A stretch of DNA of 64,000 nt. Source: Rotaria macrura. Taxonomy: Eukaryota; Rotifera; Eurotatoria; Philodinida; Philodinidae. The translations under genes and the position numbers were made by a program. The stretch spans positions 1 through 64,000 of the forward strand of contig OENT01000851.1 of assembly GCA_900239685.1 (NCBI GenBank). The letters are read 5' to 3'. The number at the start of each line of letters is the position of its first letter. The first letter of the stretch is position 1. Positions 22,347 through 36,188 of this stretch are shown here, piece by piece. The notes beneath the pieces are model-generated. The model ran no database searches and had not been told where the DNA came from. It was given only the letters and a program-made list of their open reading frames with translations.

Positions 22347-23960
22347 GCTTTTTATCACACCGTTTTTCTACAAGGCTAGTTTTAATCGTAGGAACTGCCG
22401 GAGTAATATTGTTTGAAACTCTGAAATCGTTCTAGAATGAATGCAAGACGGGTGAAAGTCAACGGAGTCGCTCCTATAACATCTTCAAAGAGTGAAAATT
22501 TTGAAATTTCGCAGACGACTAACATATGAACTATTGTAGAATGAAATTTGTTCTTCAAAAATATGTACTTCGATTTTCAGGAGCGATGAAATTTGTGTAG
22601 ATAACAAACAGCATAAAGTTCAATATATTGGGATGTTTTTAGTTTGTGGGTTTTCTCAATATTCTGGTGGGTTCAAGGATTTTTGTACCGAATAATCGCC
22701 ATTAAAGTTTCTGCTTGATCCTCTGCAATAATGCGTCAAAAATGAACTTCTACAAAGCAACAAATTAAATTATCAGAAATTTCTGTTTTTATGTCTTAAC
22801 CTTTTTTATCTCAACTCTGGAGTTCCGTCTCGATTGCCCAAGTGCGTTTTTAGTGAACTTTATCATTTCGTCCATCGCTGAGACGAACAAAGGGAACATT
22901 TCACAAGACAAAACGAAAGTCTATTCAACTTTCGGTGCTGATTTCAACGATTAAATATGTTACGAAATCAAGCGGAGATTCTACGACTGAAAAACTCTCC
23001 ATTATTAGTCGAACAAATCCGTAAATTGGCTATCGAGTATAGCAGTGACAGCTAAAGTATTTCTTCAAACACCGAATTTCTAGATAAAAGTCATATAGTA
23101 GTGATAATGAGCACATTGAGTTGCCACTCGGTAAAAGTATTGAAATTGATGCACGCAGAATAAGCTGATTTTGTGAGACTGGGCAGATCATTATTTTCGG
23201 GAAGAGCACCCAATTAGTATGGTGTATGACCAATGCAAAATAAATGATAATATACAACAGGTTCTTCGAGATTCTGATAAGGCTTATTATCTGAATATCT
23301 TAAGAAAAAATTGTGAAATTTGTAACCGTCTCGTTTAGTGCTATCAAACTATAAGATCAGGTGATAGAATGACGATAAAAAAACGTTACCATTCTTGACG
23401 GACCGAACTATATAATATTGAGTTGTGATAAGAAAAGAAAATTGTAAAAACTACTCTGTGTTTAATCTTCAGCTTTAGGGTCATAAGAATAGGTTCAAAG
23501 TACAAGGGATTCATGATTCATAATTCGGCACACCTATTTAATGAACATATTAAACGAAATGATATAGAGCTCGAAAATGTTGGTATGTAGCATTGCAATT
23601 GTTATTCGTTGAAATCATTGCAAGGATACGTTCCAGCGTTCTAGAAAAAAACATTTTCAGAAAAAGTTGTTTGGCCCCATCTAGTCAACCTTAAGTCATT
23701 TTTTATCTACACAAATTGCATCGCTTCTGAAAATCGAAATATATCTTTTTGTAGAACAAGTTTCACTGTGCAATAGTCGATATGTTTAGTCATCTGCGAA
23801 ATTTCAAAATTCTCATCTTTTGAAGATGTTATAGGAGCAACTCCATTGACTTTCACCGTCTTGTATTCATTCTAGAACGATTTCAGAGTTCCAAAAAATA
23901 TTACTTCAGCAGTTACTACGATTAAAACTCGCATTGTAAGAAAAAGGTATGGCGAAAAAC
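22347..23960. mobile_element. Foldback element of 1.6 kb with about 260-bp inverted arms
   Basis: The left arm (22347-22608) matches the reverse complement of the right arm (about 23697-23960) over its whole length with moderate divergence. Shared blocks include agttttaatcgta, gaaatcgttctagaatgaat and cctataacatcttcaaa. The 1.1-kb centre is AT-rich and has no transposase-like frame. Ends are approximate and no target duplication was found. Divergence of the arms suggests it is older than the palindrome at 11721-12012. Confidence 0.68.
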
Positions 23961-25022
23961 ATATGAATAATAAACCGTAGCAATAAAAGCTCAAAAAACA
24001 CAGAAAATTCGTATGCGAAATATAAAAAGTATGAAAATTCGTCTTTCGATAAATTATAGATATTTAAGATATTTCCCATACAATATAAACAGATAAAAAT
24101 AATCGGCTAAACGAGCTTAACATTCGCTAAAATTTCCACGCTGGTAGAAGATGTTACTTTCGTATAAGATAACGAAAACCAGACAGAAATACTCCACCAG
24201 AGAACTGTCTGTCTAAACAACACATAATTAAAGAAAAAGAGCAACTGTTTCCAGAGCATGATTAGATATTCATTGATTAATAATGAGCTATTTGATAATA
24301 ATGACAAGATTTAATTTCTCACATTTAAATATTTTTCTTCTCAGCAATGTTGCTCATCATTTCATACATGAAAGATAGAATTCTTTATTGCTTCCGTCCT
24401 GTGCCACTCAGTGTATGACGCTGAGGGAAAACAAGCATCTATTCTTGTTCCAAGGTCATCTCAATGTGTATTCAGTGCGTTATTCAGTGTACAAGTGTGA
24501 CCTTCATCCATGGCATGATTGTTGTACGTTTACAGAAAACAACTATTTTTATCACAATACAGTTCTTCTCATAAGATTTTCGTTATTTTCCATAGAACAA
24601 TTTTATGAACTCTAAATTGATAGAATATTTATTATTAAATCATGTTGTATATATTTCGTACGGTGTGAAATAATCGGCAATACAACTCATATGATTTAAC
24701 TAATGATCGTAGAACGTTTTTTTAACATCGATTCGATGCATTGTAATCTTTCGAATGTATACTAACAGGAAAATAAAAAGGTCATTCGGTATATGTTAAC
24801 ATTTTTCTTTTCTGCGCAATATGCTCGTGTTCTTTTAAACCTAAGGTAACGTGCATCGACTTCATGCACATACACAATGATCTGCATTCAGCCTACTTCT
24901 CTGAAAGAGAAACGTATTTGTTCTTCGTTGTTTCTTTAACTTTTATTTATATTCTAGATACAAGGTAGAAACCATTGGTATTAACTTGAATTTTCTTCAA
25001 TATAATAATCGTTTGTAAGTCT
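23961..25022. other. Spacer and presumed promoter region of the nuclear receptor gene
   Basis: No gene recognised; the 75-codon frame at 24388-24615 has random-looking composition. Confidence 0.4.
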
Positions 25023-27794
25023 TTGCTGTTGAACGAGCACAAAAGAAAAATAAAACTTTGTACGATGGAGGATAAACTTATTGAACAGTCAACTGATATG
25101 AATCAATCGATGACCAATAGGAAAAATTCGAAACGAAAACCATCGAAATGTAAAATATGTGGAGCACCAGCTTTTTATTCCTATGTTAGTGTCATCGTAT
25201 GTTTTTCTTGCAAAATGTTCTTTAAACGTAATGCAGAGACAAAAATGGTTAGATAAAATAAGAAAAAATATCGACTTTTCTTTTTTTTAATCCATATCGA
25301 TTTATTTCAGAAACATTCGAAATGTGTTTTTGGTGGTCATTGTGAAATTAATCTCCTTACTCGTCATAGTTGTTCAGCATGTCGACTTTCTAAATGTTTT
25401 GAAAATGGAATGCAAATTGAAATGCTGCGATCTTCAAGAACAAAAAAGAATAGAACACGACGGAAAAGAGACCTTATGAATATATCATCTACCTTAACGA
25501 AACTAAAGGAAATAGATGAAACGGAACAAGTGAGAGTGTTTTTTTATTTATTTACCTATTTGATTTCAACTGATCGTGATTAGTGATATTTATAATTGTC
25601 AATAAAAACAAATTTACATTTGTTACTTAGCAAGTAGTAAGATATTAAACTCTTAGAGATGTATAACGAAATTGCAAGATGTTCATGAAATTTCATTGAT
25701 TGATTTTAATAGCCTGGCGAATGAGAATGATGATGGGATTTTGTGGCTAGCTCTTGTTAGCTATTCTTGAACTTTTCATCATGTAATACAGTGCATCGTT
25801 GAGTTATGTGACCTTTTATTCTATATACAATACATAGTTTATTCATTCTTAAACCGTATATCATGCATAATATTGATTCGTACATTGATTTTTATTTAGA
25901 CCAGGCATTTCACAAGCAAATATCAAGGTGACTATGACTATTTCTTAGAACAAAGATATAGGTGACAAACAGTTCACATATAGATTACATTTGTCACGAA
26001 TATTCAAATGCTATTTCTTATTCACTTGATATCTAATTGTAAAATTTATTGTATGAATGAAAATCGTACATGTTTCGAACGCTCTCTACATTCAAAGTTG
26101 TAACAATATTTGCAATTCTTTTTAATACGATAAACTGATATAGTCGACAATTATATTATTTAAATAGTACTCAATATTGAACAGAATATTTCAATTCCAT
26201 GTTATTTGATTCATTTCTTTCTGAGATGTATTTTAAAATTTTCTCTTAATCAAAACGAGAAACAATTTCATGAACTCCTACTGATATTCGTTACACGTAT
26301 TGAAGAAAAAAAAATGGACAGTACGTAATTGAATTTGGAAAAAAAATTCAACAGTGCTTTTTTTAATTTGCTGGAAGTGCGATGTCGACAAGTGCATATA
26401 TTCAATAAATGCGCCGTTATAAAATGCGACGTGTTTTATCTATAATGTGGGAATCAGTAAAACTATCAAAAAATTCAAAATTTTTTTAGTCCAAACAATT
26501 CATTTTTAAAATTATTTCATGTTTTTCTCAAAACATGAAATTCGTTTTGCTTGAAGTACATCATTTTTAATGTTGATTAAAATGCATTTTATCCACGAAA
26601 AGAAAAGCACATAGAAGTCCACATAGTGAATTTTGGTATCGCTACTGTTAGAAAGTTTGTATCGATTAATTGCAACTAAGAAACTAATCAACCAATATTA
26701 TATATATATATTGCTTTGAAATTAATCGCGTGTTCACAGAAAAGACAATCTTCGCTAGGAATACTTTTTAATTTGTTCCAATTTTCAACTAAAATTTGAT
26801 ACTATTTGAAAATAAGCGACAATAAAATCATTTTATTTATTGCTTCTTGTTTTTGACAATGAGATACAATAATAGTATATGTCGATGAATAAAAAAATTT
26901 GAATTTTATTTTGTGTTAGATGAAAAAAAAATGATTTCTTATTGTATGTATTTAATTCATTCTTTATGTAAAGTTATGGTATTCAGCTGAAATGCCCGTT
27001 TGTAAAAAGAAAATTTTTGGAAAATCAAAATATACGTTTCATTTCAGTTGTCAACTTGGAATATATTAAACTGGTCGGAAGATTCACTGAGCATAGATGA
27101 TTGGAATCTATTATCAAACTTGACTCAAAACTATGATGAATATAGTGCATTTTACTTGGTTCAATGTTTTATACGTGAACAAAGTAATTTACCTCCAAAA
27201 ATGCGCTACAAGTTGACACGAATCAAGGAATTTTTTCAATCATCCACAGAACGATGTCAACTGTTTTTTGAAAATAATTCACAATTTATTTCTCTATGTT
27301 CACATGATCGTTTGATTTTATTTCGTAATACAATGAAATATGTGGCATGTCTTGATGCATGTTTTATAATGCGTCATACTGAATTATTTAATAATTTAGC
27401 TTTCTACAAATCTGTTGAGATTATTTATGGTTCAAGTCTTATCGATAAGACCAAGCGTTTAATTGCTCAAGTCAATTTCGATAATACATATTTCAAAATA
27501 ATACTTACACTAATTATGTTCTCTACATGTGACTATACATATGATACAAATGTTGTTTCAATGAATCTAATGGATACGAAGGCCGTCTTACGTATTCAGA
27601 ACATGTATACTGAATTAGCATGGCGATATTTGATTTATAAGTATAGTTATAAACAAGCAATCGAATATTTTTCGAATCTTATTCGATGTCTTTTGTCTTT
27701 AAATGATACTATAGTGGAAGCCATTGAACTTAAACGATGTACCTATGTCATTGATTCAGCGTTCGATCAAGCTGACATAACATCAGTGTACTAA
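25023..27794 (+). CDS. Nuclear receptor with C4 DNA-binding domain and ligand-binding domain
   Basis: Exons 25023-25247, 25311-25529 and 27048-27794 give 396 residues; an alternative start at 25065 (ATGGAGG context) would give 382. The first zinc finger uses Cys43, Cys46, Cys60 and Cys63, the second Cys80, Cys86, Cys96 and Cys99 with the family spacing C-x5-C-x9-C-x2-C. The P-box helix reads CFSCKMFFKRNAE, unlike the usual CEGCKGFF. A basic stretch (KKNRTRRKRD) follows as the hinge. The third exon encodes a helical ligand-binding domain of about 250 residues; a classical AF-2 helix is not obvious. It should be a nuclear ligand-regulated transcription factor, but subfamily, DNA half-site and ligand cannot be inferred. 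The 1518-nt second intron is unusually long here. AATAAA lies at 27846-27851, 52 nt after the stop. Confidence 0.88.
25530..27047 (+). other. Long intron of the nuclear receptor gene
   Basis: Bounded by a GTGAGA donor and an ATTTCAG acceptor. It is AT-rich with no open frame or recognised transposon. Confidence 0.6.
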
Positions 27795-29209
27795 CTGAAC
27801 AAATTTGTTGTTGTATGTTACCATTTACGTGCATTTCTATTTCAGAATAAAAAAATAGATACAACTATTACGACAAGTAACGAAGGTCGAATCTTTGACA
27901 TTGAGGTTTTTGGATAATCTTTGACCAAGTTAACTTCTATAATTTTTGTAAACTTGAACTGACATAACCCTTTGGTTTTTGCAGACGATTGTACATTTGA
28001 GAGTATTTACAATATCAGACTAGTGATTGTATAGCACAGAACGAAAGGCAGACATGATATTTAGGTAAATTCTGATTAGAAAGATATACAGTTATATTCT
28101 ATTATGCAATAGTAGAATTCTAATGCTTATCAAACATTGTTGAACAAAATAGAAAAAACTCTAATTATCTTGTTTTATCTTGTAACTGTTGTGAATAACT
28201 TCCGGCTTGTTTTTAAAACTGTATGACGTCGAATACAAATATAATGGAAATAATCCTCTCCTCTTGACACAAACTACTACTATTGTATATTTACGCATGT
28301 GCTCTCATGTTGTACTATGGAAGAGAACTTCGATTCATTGTATCCTTTATTGTGTTAATTTGCTGAATGCTTTTCTTAAATTTTCAGATAAACATAACAT
28401 GCTTCCGAATACTTATATTTCGTTGTGTCTCTGTACTGCTATCGAAGAATATTTATGCAAGATAACTGTATTGTGACTTAGACAGTCTTTTTTATATTGC
28501 ATGTTCATAGTAACACTAGTAATTGGATGATTTCGTATGAACTCAAATGCTAAATCTTCTGAACCATTAATGTGTGCCCTAAATGAAAAACTCAGTCCTT
28601 TCCAATAATTTTTTGAGTATTCTAAACAAATGCATATTTATTGATGATATCATTTAAAAGATCAAAATTACAACAATAATAAGAAAAGAAATGATTCACT
28701 ATTCGAACTGCCTAGAGAATGAAACCTTCCAACTACCTATTTGTATGTTCACTGAATTTAATAATCGATAATCAATCGATCATGCTAAATGTTTATATCA
28801 ATACTAGAATGATATCACATTTTCATGACTATGCAACCAAATCTTCTATTCATCCAGGTTGTACAACACCTTGAGTTCATCATGTAATGACAAGATTTCC
28901 GCTTGGTTACTTTAAAAGTCATACATGAAGTTAGAGATAATGCTATTTCTCATGGTTCAATGAATGACTTTCAAGTGAGAACAAAATATATTTAATAGTC
29001 AACTCAAGGTATTCTTTTCTTCTGCAAAAAAAAACTAAATTCCACTCTATGTGTTTCTTTTTGATTTCTCATTACTTTTTGAATTATGATGTAGAAAATT
29101 CGAATGATTGATTACAATAAACAAGAACAATTCAGTGTAAAACACAATTAGATAAATTAGAGGCTTCTTTTGTGCGTAAAATACTGACGGAAGATAGAAA
29201 ATGAGTGCT
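27795..29209. other. Intergenic spacer between convergent genes
   Basis: Holds the 3' flank of the nuclear receptor and the 3' flank of the coiled-coil gene on the other strand. The frame at 28207-28476 has no support. Confidence 0.45.
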
Positions 29210-30944
29210 TCAAACATGATGCATTTTAGGAGTAGAAATGGACGGTGATCCTGTATCTTGAAATACTCTTCTTATACTCCCCACTTGATATTCATGTGCT
29301 GTCATATGTTTATGATGAGGTTCCAACGAAACCCATGCTGTATCAACATGATATTCATCATCGGATCCAGTGTGTGATATAACACGTATTCGAGATATTG
29401 GATTACGATCATCCGATGATGTTTGAACGCTTGCATCACAAAATTTGATTGTATTATGACAATTTGTACAAGTAAAGTGCGTAGAAGGAAAACGATGAAC
29501 ACTATTCGATTTAAACAGCGTTTCAGCAAGACGAAGATTATCAGCAACTGCAGTTGCATCGGGCATTGATTGAGTAACAGTTGGTGATGAAAAATTCCTT
29601 GTATTAATCAAGGGAAGTGTTGTAACGAATGTTGGTGGAAAAGTAGGTATTATCATTGTATGTTGGGATGGTATAGATGGAGTCGTAGGTGTCTAAAAAC
29701 AGGACAGTTTTATTTTAGCATCAGGAAACAAATTATGCATTGAAGAATTAGTCATGTCTGATTTGTATAATTAATTTCTTTATTGTTTTCGCAAGATTCT
29801 TTTTCTATCCAGTGATAAATCATCTTGCTTTCGGTACTTATAAAAGAGATCTTCTATTACAATATCAGCTTGTAAGAGACGAAGATTATTTTTATTATGA
29901 AAGTCTTTCAACCTGATCGATTGCTGTTGAATTTTGAATTCGACACATTGATTAGCGTTAGAATAGAAAGTTTTCTTATGAAATTTCTACATTATTATAG
30001 TAAGTAGATTTGAAACGAGTAAAAATTAAAGAATTAACCACCCATCCTCTCCCCAAAAGACAGATTCTGAATGAAATTATCTCTGTTTAACATTCAAAAA
30101 TGAATTTTCTTCATGTTTCCAACAGAACCAATGGTCTCAATGTAGAAAACAATACTCCGATGATGAACTATTTCAACATGACTAAGATAATGAAAGAACA
30201 CCTTCTAATTAATGAAGCCTAATTAGTTGCTGTATGATGTTTATTGTAAGTCAATCAAATATGATTCATCAACGCAAGATCTATATTTTTCAATTTATTG
30301 GTTACGATCAACTAACTGATGATACTAGATCATCGACTTTGCAATGTTTGTTAATAATTCTGATTACCAATTTAAATTGTTTCATATTTAACAGTTGCTA
30401 ATGAACTCTTTCTCTTTTCTAAGCAATACTATAGCAGATAGCATTCGTACATAATTATCATGATAAGTAAATAGTTTGTAATTATTTTTGTACGAAATGT
30501 TTTCTTTACTATTTCACTTTGTCAGAAAATTTTCATAGACTAAGTATTCACGCAAATTCAAATTTTCTATCTACTTACGACTTCATTTTTATCGTGAAAT
30601 TTTGTCTGTAGAATATCTGGTGTTGTACTAGTAAATTCGTATGGATTTCGATGTAAAAGTCGAACAGCTAGATTACAATCATCTTTATATCGTTGTTTTT
30701 CCATTTCTAATTCATTGACTGTATCTTTTAAATGTGTAATTTCTTGTTTTGAATCGATTAATTCTTGTTCTAATTGATTTTTTTCATTTGAATATGTGTC
30801 AACAAGAGAAAGAATTTTTTCTTCTAGTAGACTATTTTGCATTTGTAATTGTCCATGTATATCAACTAATTTAAGATAACGTTCACGCATTAATTCTAGA
30901 TCACGTGTAAGAGACTCAATTTGTCCATTATTTGTATTATTCAT
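29210..30944 (-). CDS. Coiled-coil protein resembling TJAP1/BEGAIN
   Basis: Exons 30944-30579 and 29692-29210 (intron 886 nt, donor GTAAGT, acceptor TTTTTAG) give 282 residues. Residues 5-95 are a continuous heptad-type coiled coil (QIESLTRDLELMRERYLKL and following). It ends in RYKDDCNLAVRLLHRNP, which resembles, from memory, the YRxDCNLAxxLL block of TJAP1 and BEGAIN. Those proteins are cytoplasmic scaffolds at junctions or synapses. The second exon is Ser/Thr/Pro-rich and carries a CxxC motif (FTCTNCHNT). TTTATAG precedes the ATG at 30944, so an upstream 5' exon or trans-spliced leader acceptor is possible. The family assignment is tentative; the two-exon coding structure is firm. Confidence 0.6.
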
Positions 30945-33900
30945 CTATAAATAGTATTAAATAAGTTTATTTATTGATTAGACCCTAATGGTTTTTGTTT
31001 TCCTAGTCCATAATTTTACTTTTACAAAAACAGAAAATAAATCATGAAATCTCCAGTTCTAACTAGAGAACAAATGAACCAAAATTGAATCAAAATATCA
31101 TTCTTTTCAAATCATATAATATTCAATATTGATGATGCACTTAAACTTGGATTTAATTATTATAAACCATTATCTGAACAATTATTTGAGTATTATGTAT
31201 AGATTCACCAAATACAAGCGCTAAAATATTTTGTTGAACTTGCATCTTTGTTCTTTTATGAATCGACTATTTAAAATAGATTAGATGTATTCATTGAATA
31301 CTAAAGTAAATCAGAATAACCGTAACTATTGAAATACTATTATAATTACTCTCACTAGTAGAGAGTTGCCTCAAATTTTGTATAAAACATTTTCAGAAAC
31401 AAATCTCAACCGAACTCATGTAAGTCACTTGTTGCTGTGGCACTTTGAGTAGAGTTGAAATTGGTCTCACGCTCTTAGGCTCTAATGGGAATATTTGTTG
31501 AAAATCAGTATAGTACTAATGCAGAATGCTTCGGAAAAACTCTTCTGAATGAAATCTTCTATTCATTGAAACTCCTCATCATAGCAAATAAGATTTTCGT
31601 ATATTCCACAACTGGTAGTTGACTGAAGACGACTGATGAATCAAATAACAAGCATCATGGAAAAGCAAATTTTAAACCTTCTTACGAGACTATGAAGTCA
31701 GCTGTCGTATGTCGGCCAACCTCTTCGTATGAATTCAAATCGTTCAGCGTGAAACAGATACAAGGGTAAAAGACTTTACATTTATGAACTAATCATACAA
31801 CGTTAGGATCAACTACACTCAATTTTATTTCATGACGAAGCCATTACCTAAAAGTCAAAATTAAAGATTGTGTCGTATGTTGAAAGATTTAATAGTCCGG
31901 AAATGAAATGTCCATCTCGATATAGAATAATCGAGTTTACTTGAATAGACGATATGTCAAGTAAAGCATCTTCGTCGTTCATGAAAGTTTTCAATATTAC
32001 CAAAGACAATTTTTGGGTGAAATTCCAGATTGAAACTGTTCGTCTTTAGTATTTTAAAAAGTAGATAAAATATTCAAATTTCTTTAATCCATACATTTTC
32101 ATCATATGAAACTCAAGCATAATGTACCGAATTCAAATTGCGATGGATTACAACTCTTTACCTTCATAGTTCAGTTGCAAGTCGATTGCAACCAGTCTAA
32201 TATTAAATCTTAATTCTAAACTTCTACTAAGCATTCTTCGTTTTAACGTGAAACTTGTTTCTCGGAAAGTATTTGTGTTAGATAGGATGTTTGCATTTCG
32301 AATAGTTTAATACTACTTCGATTTTTCCATCAGAAGAAATCTTTGGATTTAATATAACTTCTTGCAGGAGGTATTGATTTCTAAAATAATGTACAAATCA
32401 ATTTGGTGAGACAAAGTTTTTGTCGCAGTTGAAATTCAGTTACTTTGAAAAATCAAACAATCATTAAAATACATGATAGAATGATCTGAAATTCAATCGT
32501 AAAAATTACACTCGTCTAGTTTCGCTAGCTACTTATGGATATGAATTATCGTAATCGGCTGCTCTCCTATTTATTCTACCGAAGCTATTATTTTGATCAA
32601 ATTGTCGATACGTTCTAATTATCCAAAATCGAAATTTCATTTTTACTTACAAAAGCTCATCAATGAAAAACTTCACCTTTCCCTTCGGTTACCCGTATTT
32701 AAATATTCTACAAGATTATTGCATCATCGTTATTCGATTGATATTCCATATTGGGTGACGTAGGCATCAAGGGTTGAATAGAGTTGATTGTACCAACATT
32801 GGAAATAAGAATAGATTGATAAACATGAATGTAAATTTATGTGCTCGATTTTCCTAGAAACGAAACTAAATATAATTTCTCTGAATAAAAAATATGTGCA
32901 TGAGGGAAGGTTCATTCAAGTTTCGGATTGAGAAATTCCACTAGATCTAACTGAAATCAAATTTTAAATGAAAGTTGTTATCTAATCGTAAAAATGGCAT
33001 TTTTTCTACTTACTCTTCAAATGTAACCAGATAATTCGAGCGATACTTGCTCGCCAAATGATTTTTCTCTCTAGGTTATTCCCCAATTGATCACATTGCC
33101 TTGTCATGCGATAGTCAAGCACCCCATAGATGATTGATTCAGGAAGATCTTATTAGACAAATGCATGAATCGGGAAAGTGATTGCAAAATTTTTATTCGT
33201 CATTATTCGAACTCCCCAATCTCATGCCTAAACTGAATATACATGACCATTGTCGTAATGATCAGCATTTTTACTCTCAGTCGTTTATGATAATCCTAAA
33301 TTTAAGAAGTAGAGTACTAGTGTTCAGTTATTAAAAGAACTCAGGGAAAACTATTTTGAAATTAAAATCGATTTCAAACATACTCACTGTAGACAATATG
33401 AAATCGTGCCAAACCAATTTACATGATGGAGCCTCTATTGTATGGAGATTCAGTTTATGAATCATAACTACGTAATCAAATCGAATATTTGAATAATTTT
33501 CTGATGTCCAAAAGAGAGTATGCTGTTCTGATGTCATTTATTGATGAACTATGTTGAATAGTTTTAATGATATCCTTAGTTGAAATCATTCACGTTTCAA
33601 ATATACGTACATCTAAAATATAAAGACCTATTGACATTAATAAAACGACTGTTTTGATGCTTGCAAAGTCATAGATCTTCGTCTAATTATTCACTCTTGA
33701 TTACATCACAAAGTTTCAACAGTGTGAAAATACTGACTAAAAGAAAATATTGATTCACTCATGTATCTAGATCTACACCATGGACGAATAGACTCAACTG
33801 GATCAATCAAGAGTACTTGAAGAATAATAAAAAATCAATGTTGTGTTCTGTTTTTTCACTGCAGTAAGCCTTGAAGGTAATTTGAAAATTTCTACCAACA

Positions 33901-36136
33901 TGGAGCTTTGAATTTTAGTTCCAATCGACAGAATTCTGCTCAGATACTTAGATCATCTACTAAAAAGCACTTTGAACGTTTTGACGGTATTATGTATTAA
34001 AATCATTTGAATTCAAAACAGATTGAAAACGATTGTACACATCAGATGTCTTTATGCTTTCATTATAGAAACTGAAATATACCAGTAATTTCTAAAACGA
34101 CCTAACGAATCTTCAATTCGAAGTACGATATCAGAATTTTCAACGTTTAATTTCTTACAAGTGCTTTCGTTAAGTGATAACTGATAATTGAATGTTTCTC
34201 ATCACTAAAGTTCATTTTTCTCAGCTAGAATATGAAAGCACGTAGTACTATCAGTTAATATTTCTAAACAGACGTCATCGGAATATTATAGAAATTGTTA
34301 ACTGATTAAATCCTTCATTTTATCAAATGTTTCAGAAAACTCATAGAGTATCTTTGTTTAAATTCTTTTTTATAAAATCGTAAAAGTAGTTTACCTACTC
34401 TCTACTAATACATAAACTACGTGTCTGTCCCGAAACATGATTATTTTAATTGATTCTTTTATAGAAATATTAAATATAAATAAAACATATCAGAGTGTAT
34501 TCGTTTCCATGGCATCGGTATATCATTGAGAATAAAATCTTTGCCAATAAACTTCATTGATAGATTTTAAAAAAACGCTCGTGCAAATGTATCTTGACGA
34601 TGGTCAATAAGTTTTGAAAGGAAACAGGTTCAGTGGTTTTAATAAACATATAATTTTGAATACTATTAAATATTACTTTATGTATGCATCGATTATTAAT
34701 GCATACAGAATAGTTAATATGTGTTCAATCAAATGATATTTGAGGGGAAAGAAATAGGAAAATCGAAGTATGTTAGTTTTAATAATATCGAGAGTATGTA
34801 CTAGATAAAAGAAAGCTACAACAATACGATACTTATGAATGAAAAAACCTTGGTTGTCATACATCAGTTGGTTCAGAAAAATAGATGTCACTTATTATTA
34901 TTTATTTTTTGAAAAATTTAAATTCTTTTTTCCTATGTAACAGCGTAAAATAAGTGTTCCAAAAATAGAATCATTTAAGACAAAAAATAAACTTCGGCTG
35001 ATACAGTCGATTCTAACGAATGAAATAGGGTACAAAGAAAAATTCACCTTTATTTTATTTATAGAATACCTCATGATTGGGAAAAGAGGAAGAAAAAGTG
35101 AAACAATGCTTCGTTTTTCTTCAATGAAAAGAGAAACTTTATGTCAATAGTTATATTAACGTTTTTCTTCATTTAATTGAAATTGATACTCTTACCAATT
35201 TGAAAATGAATAAATTTATTGTATAAAACTAAAATAAAAACGATGAATTTGTATATTTGCTCGTGTGTACTGCATGATGTATATGATTGTATTATATTCA
35301 TACATGATCAAATAAAAGATATACTTCAGGTACTTTTTTAATATTTACTTGGCTCGATGGCTAACACTAGATTTCATAATTGTATGAATGACATCCATGC
35401 GATCATTTTTTTATAATACTTTGACTCGCTAGTTAACATGAAAATAACCGAAATACTTAAGTGTGTTCGAATGAATGATATATCACATACCATTCAAATT
35501 TATTACTTTCTTGTGCTAAAACAGACAAAAAATGTGCACATTCAAAAGAAAATTTGCTAATATCTTGGCATTTCTACATTTGATTTCAAAAATCGAATAG
35601 GACATGAGATCATAAATCTGTAGAATATGATATGAAAGAATCAAGATTTATCAGCAATTTTGTCTATGCCATTAAAAGTTCTGCATGGCTGTCACAATCA
35701 AGCAACCAATACCTTGGTCATTGAACATAGTTGCAATGCTGTTAAAATTTACTTTTAGTCGAAATAGTTCTTTTAAAAATAGTCACCTAGTTGCTTTTTT
35801 CTTTCGGGGGTATTGCGTCTATGTACGATATCATTATTGTTTTAATACTACGAAAAAAAAACGATTCTTGTTTCATCGTTTTTCTCGTTCTTTTCATCAA
35901 CAAAACTTTCATCGTCATTTTATTCTTGTTCTTCTCCCCCTCATTCTATAGTCCACATACGACAAACGAAAAGAAAAACAGCATCAACGAACAAGGCACA
36001 TACTTGTACGTTTATTTGTTCATTTTTCGTTTCAGTTTCATTTATCAAAAGCAAAAGAAAATGTTAACATAATCTTTCCCTTTTGTTTATTATAGATAAT
36101 ACACTTTTAAACATAAATCACCACTGTTTATCAAGG
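30945..36136. other. Large intergenic stretch, 5.2 kb
   Basis: AT-rich, with no recognised gene, RNA or transposon. A short plus-strand stretch at about 31125-31200 (ALKLGFNYYKPLSEQLFEYY followed by a stop) looks protein-like but is isolated. The promoter of the aldolase gene should lie near the right end. Confidence 0.45.
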
Positions 36137-36188
36137 TAATGAATAACGAACGTAACTTGCTTTTCATAAATATCACAATATTCTAGGG
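36137..36188 (+). other. Probable 5' UTR intron or splice acceptor before the aldolase start
   Basis: A donor-like aag|gtaatg near 36136 and the acceptor atattctag at 36178-36186 lie directly before the ATG at 36189, giving a 50-nt intron. The acceptor could alternatively receive a trans-spliced leader, which bdelloid rotifers are known to use. Confidence 0.4.
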
